The notes under the pieces were generated by a model. The model saw only the letters and a program-made list of their open reading frames with translations. It was not told the DNA's origin and did no database searches. This document shows, in pieces, positions 8,994 to 12,178 of a stretch of DNA of 12,178 nt. The stretch covers positions 1 to 12,178 of the forward strand of contig MU266823.1 in NCBI GenBank assembly GCA_021014945.1. The letters are read 5' to 3'. A program made the translations under genes and the position numbers. Origin of the DNA: Leucogyrophana mollusca (taxonomy: Eukaryota > Basidiomycota > Agaricomycetes > Boletales). Position 1 is the first letter of the stretch. Every line of letters begins with the position of its first letter.

Positions 8994-10128
8994 ATAATCA
9001 TAAACATTTTTGATCCCAAAAACCACCCCAAAGTCACCCCGCTTATTTCCGGCGGCTGCGTGGCTGTGGCGACCTTATAACTGCTAAAGCCACCGCGGCG
9101 TAGCGATAGCTGCCGCTCGCCGGATCCACTGCCAGCCTGCCTCCCCTGCCTCCTGGGCCCCCTCTTGACAGCTGCCTCTCATCTCTGCACCATCAACAAC
9201 TCTCTATAAGTTCTTCTTAGCACAACTTGAAGCCTTTTGACTACCCCACCCGCTCAGTGAATATCTCACACTATGCAAGCATTCTTTATTGTAACTCTGA
9301 TCCACCGATAATATCATAGAGACGCGGTGACGCGAATTTCTTGGTTCTACCCGACGGAAGCCTGGCTGTATTCAGCATGCCCGATCCTCAAAACGTCGAT
9401 TTTTAAGCAGAATCGGGCAATTACAAATCAGGATTGACTCTTCCGCATCTTCAGTATAAGCCTGTGCTTGACTTGTGGCAGCATTTCCGTATCACGACTG
9501 GGTGGAGGTCTCATCTTGAGGCATCTACCCTGCGTCTACCGTTTGCTTGGTCATGTACCTAGTTTCTGTCAGAGGGCGATGCCTGTCTGTGCCATCGTTT
9601 GACCAGTCTTGACAGTCTCTCAAGCACCTCACAAAATGGTGTCCCGAACCGGTTGGCTCCTGGTCTAGATTTATCCTGGATTGGCGCTGGGGAACACCTC
9701 ACAATCAGATAAGTATCAGTCCCTGAGCCAACACTTAAGGAAACACGATGTCGTCGATCTGCGGCGTCGTGTCCGATTTCATCGTCCTACCCACTGCATT
9801 ACCAGTCCGAGCTTGCGTGCTCTCTTCTGGTGCGATTCGGAAACACAGTTGATCCATGATTCTTTCCGGCGTAGCCGAATACGTCTACACGCACCGCGGT
9901 AACTTACTTGTCGAACATCTGTCGCCTCTAGCCAACCCTGGCTCGGTGAAGCACTTCTGCCCGGTGAGGAGTGTGGCACGCAATTACTCTGGCCTGCTCT
10001 GTGACTTTCCAAGTGAAATCGTGTTTCAGTGATTTTTGATGAACTATATGTACGTGTCGGATACTTGCTCACCCGTACGCGATTAACCCCCAAAGGAAGG
10101 TGCCTTCGTGCTTGATCACAGGATCTTA
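8994..10128. other. Gene-poor stretch with promoter-like segment
   Basis: About 1.1 kb without a supportable gene. Around 9060-9272 the plus strand resembles a fungal promoter and leader: a TTATAA (about 9075), CT-rich blocks, a TATAAG (about 9205) and a CACACTATG start context. The frame from the ATG at 9273 has only 12 codons (MQAFFIVTLIHR) before a stop. Between about 9740 and 10030 both strands have short coding-like frames that oppose one another, such as plus 9858-10031 (starting MILSGVAEYVYTHRGN) and minus about 9754-9890 (containing TPERIMDQLCFRIAPEE). None has a convincing partner exon or family, so no gene is called. Confidence 0.4.
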
Positions 10129-10430
10129 CTGAGTACATAATACTTACAACTGCTGGCAGCCCTCCCCCCTCTGTATTGGTGAGACCTCTGGCGAAAGAGA
10201 CGGCACGGCTTCAACGAAGCCGACTATGCGGGTCCCCGCTAAGTGATACCCTAAACGTTGCCTTCCCCCTGTTGAAAGGCTTCCACCAGTTGACCACAGT
10301 TGAATATTTATGTCACAGCTCTCGACCAGCTCACAGGCACTCTTCCTTGTAAGACAATCTGCCAATTTGCTCCCCTTTTCAGGATTGACCAGAGGAGCTC
10401 TCGCAACGGATACTTCTGGTTGAACGGTCC
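10129..10430 (+). repeat. Direct repeat, copy 1 (302 bp)
   Basis: Begins CTGAGTACATAATACTTAC and contains GTATTGGTGAGACCTCTGGC, CCCCGCTAAGTGATACCCT and AGGAGCTCTCG. It directly abuts copy 2, with a period of 302 bp. It carries an 86-bp stretch (10290-10375) absent from copy 2. By hand, about 22 differences occur in the first roughly 160 aligned bases, so the duplication is not recent. Confidence 0.85.
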
Positions 10431-10649
10431 CTGAGTACATAATACTTACAGCTGCTGACAGCCCTCCCACTCTGTATTGGTGGGACCTCTGGCGAAAGAG
10501 ATGGCGCGGTTTCAACGAAGTTGACTGTGAAAGTCCCCGCTAAGTGATACCCTGAAAATTGCCTCATCCCTTGTTGAAGAGCTTACACCAGGTTTTTCAG
10601 GATTGACAAGAAGAGCTCTCGGAAACGAATGACTTCTGGTTAAACAGTC
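10431..10649 (+). repeat. Direct repeat, copy 2 (219 bp, internally shorter)
   Basis: Begins with the same CTGAGTACATAATACTTAC and ends near ACTTCTGGTTAAACAGTC. It aligns with copy 1 on both sides of the 86-bp stretch that it lacks. In both copies the minus strand reads a GTAAGTATTATGTACTCAG segment and the frame GYHLAGT...PSLSPEV.PIQ, but the frames are not maintained across the whole array, so coding is not supported. Confidence 0.83.
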
Positions 10650-11846
10650 ATTTCCGTCGACCAACTCTACCCGTGGTGCACTCAAGAGCAAGCGGGATGG
10701 TAATCCAGCCTCCGGGGTACACTCGGTTGTCTGAGGGCCTTCAAGACGTCGCACCCAATCCGACCATTTACTCTCACTATTTCTTGCCAGGCTCGCTATA
10801 CGCCGGTGTGACCCTGCATCGCTCCTGGTTATCTCGGCAATGACGACGACCTTGCCCGCCAATCACAGACTGGACCTCGCCACGTTTCCCGAGCAGCACT
10901 GCCGATAAGTCAATTCCAGTATCACTCGAACCGTTGTATTACCCTGGGGGTGAGGAACATGACGCTGGCTCTTTGTTCTGCCAAGCCTGAGTTAGCGCCC
11001 ACACACCCTCAGGCTTACCGCAGCCCTCCCTCTGACCCTCCCCGGGACGCAGGACGCTCACGCTCAGGACTCTACCCTCACCTCACCATCCCGGGCCGCA
11101 GCGAATGTGCGACCCGGCTTGCAATACGCGACGACCTTGTCAGCCTGGGAAGGTGCGGCTCCAGGGAGCGCACTTGCCAATTTTCTATAACTCTGCTTCC
11201 GAGACGGTCCCGCAACGGCTGAAGTTGCGCACACCATCGCCTCACAACGTTAACGGGAACGTCCGCTTTCATGTCCGGCCCTGCTTACTATCTTACTATA
11301 CAGGCCACTTACGACCCGTGAACGAGGACCCACAGCACACCGTCAACACCACATCGCGTACATCACGCACCGTTAACATCATGTTCACCGCTAACATCAT
11401 GTCACCTCAATCATAACGCATAACGCATAATGTCGTAACCACCTGAAGAAGAGAAGGGGAAGCTCACGACCCGATCGTGAGTTTTTGCGTTGACTTCGTG
11501 ATGCTGCATTCACGGGAGGGGAAAGTGCGCCCCGTGTGTGCGCGTAGGTATTTACGGAAATCAGAATCAGACATGACGAGATGAAACCGCATTTGCATCG
11601 TGTGTGTGATGAATTGGGTCCTGTGAAGCGCAGGTACCGTATTGGACGCTCGTACGGCAAGTCCTGCGGCTGCGAACCTCCTCCGCGGGGTTCATTTGGC
11701 ACTGCCCCCGTGAGCTGACGGTATACTCCGTATCACGCAGTAGCCGTCGAAGCAAGCCGAGTGTTTAGACATGACGGCGATATAACGCAAAGCAGGAGTA
11801 GGTAGGAATGCTCTTTTAGCGAGCACCCCCACGCGGCAGGTCTATC
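10650..11846. other. Gene-poor stretch right of the repeat
   Basis: About 1.2 kb lying upstream-left of the repeat's right edge and downstream of the KAPA synthase-like stop. The longest frame (minus 10512-10862, start MAGKVVVIAEITRSD) overlaps repeat copy 2, has mixed codon use and no recognised motif. Small direct repeats occur at 11371-11406 (TAACATCATG twice) and 11412-11430 (ATAACGC units). No tRNA, rRNA or transposase domain was seen. Confidence 0.4.
11371..11430 (+). repeat. Two small adjacent direct repeats
   Basis: Two near-identical 18-19 bp units (CGTTAACATCATGTTCACC then CGCTAACATCATGTCACC) at 11371-11406 are followed by ATAACGC-type units at 11412-11430. They look like local slippage duplications. 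Confidence 0.6.
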
Positions 11847-12178
11847 CTACAACTTCGCCTCCATCAACACCCCCCACCCCCCTTCCACCCTCCCCTCCCT
11901 CTCCCTCTCCTGCGCCCGCTCCTCCTGTGCCCGCCCGCCCGCCGCCCACTCGACGACGCCGCGCACGAGCGCCTCCACCTCGCGCCGCGTGTTCCCCGCG
12001 TGGAGGCACACCCGGACGCGCGCGGCGTGCTTGGGCACGGTGGGGTAGGTGATCGGGCGCGCGTTTATCCCGCGGGAGAGGAGGAAGGCGGAGAGCGCGC
12101 GGGCGTGGGGGGTAAGTAGGGGGATTATGGGCGTGGGCGTGGGGGGAGGCGGGGACGGGGTGTCGGGGGCGGCGGGGG
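11847..12178 (-). CDS. 8-amino-7-oxononanoate synthase-like enzyme, C-terminal part
   Basis: C-terminal domain of a PLP-dependent alpha-oxoamine synthase; KAPA synthase (BioF) makes 8-amino-7-oxononanoate from pimeloyl thioester and alanine in biotin synthesis. The open frame runs from the window edge (two spare bases) to TAG at 11847-11849, about 109 residues. Seen: a Pro/Thr-rich linker, IIPLLTPHARALSAFLL, GINARPITYPTVP, RVRVCLHAGNT and EVEALVRGVVEW. These match the end of BioF-like enzymes, including the PTVP and R-[VL]-R-[VL] strand motifs. A highly charged tail follows and ends GVLMEAKL; AKL fits the peroxisomal PTS1 consensus, as known for fungal BioF proteins. The catalytic lysine lies outside the window, so ALA synthase or another aminotransferase relative cannot be fully excluded. 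The region is much more GC-rich than its surroundings and no intron is seen. Confidence 0.77.
   Translation of the reverse strand, partial: PAAPDTPSPPPPTPTPIIPLLTPHARALSAFLLSRGINARPITYPTVPKHAARVRVCLHAGNTRREVEALVRGVVEWAAGGRAQEERAQEREREGRVEGGWGVLMEAKL

Noticed and set aside
9377..9420. GCCCGAT...ATCGGGC inverted repeat with a short ORF (MPDPQNVDF) inside
   Set aside because: Seven-base stem with a long loop and a nine-residue frame; expected by chance and without other support.
10512..10862. 116-codon minus-strand open frame starting MAGKVVVIAEITRSD
   Set aside because: Overlaps repeat copy 2, has no recognised motif or splice partner and mixed codon use; length is within chance for this base composition.
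11463..11486. Hairpin CTCACGA-CCCGA-TCGTGAG followed by a T-run, like a bacterial rho-independent terminator
   Set aside because: The window is clearly eukaryotic (spliced fungal genes), so this terminator logic does not apply; most likely a chance palindrome.

Overview
The window looks like nuclear DNA of a filamentous basidiomycete, probably an agaricomycete. The recognisable genes are cut by many very short introns (mostly 43-64 bp, GT..AG), codons favour C/G in the third position, and the proteins are fungal in type. All gene models below were spliced by hand, requiring frame continuity and family similarity; no search could be run.

Layout. (1) 1-1041, plus: the 3' part of an unrecognised gene with six visible exons, all joined in phase 0, encoding an Arg/Pro/Gln-rich protein with a Cys/Trp-rich basic tail. 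(2) About 1430-2070, minus: coding-like blocks that may be a small unknown gene. (3) 2215-3304, minus: casein kinase II regulatory (beta) subunit, closest to the yeast Ckb2 type, whose frame only closes with a 4-nt micro-exon. (4) 3578-5877, plus: a complete ten-exon GUP1-like membrane-bound O-acyltransferase (MBOAT), divergent from the CK2 beta gene across a 273-bp shared upstream region. (5) 6702-8591, minus: a complete ten-exon FAD-dependent monooxygenase of the salicylate hydroxylase-like group, convergent with GUP1. (6) 8592-11846: about 3.2 kb with no gene I can support. It holds a diverged 302-bp direct repeat (10129-10649) and a promoter-like stretch near 9060-9275. (7) 11847-12178, minus, cut by the window edge: the C-terminus of an alpha-oxoamine synthase, most likely 8-amino-7-oxononanoate (KAPA) synthase of biotin synthesis, ending in -AKL, a peroxisomal targeting signal.

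Functional logic. The genes do not form an obvious pathway cluster. CK2 beta and GUP1 are housekeeping genes (kinase regulation; GPI-anchor lipid remodelling in the ER). The monooxygenase and the KAPA synthase-like gene lie on either side of a gene-poor, repeat-bearing stretch. I did not find a wholly new system. The strongest unusual signals concern RNA processing: the 4-nt micro-exon, a stop-free 63-bp (3n) intron in GUP1, a stop codon embedded in the last 5' splice site of the CK2 beta gene, and frequent non-YAG 3' splice sites.
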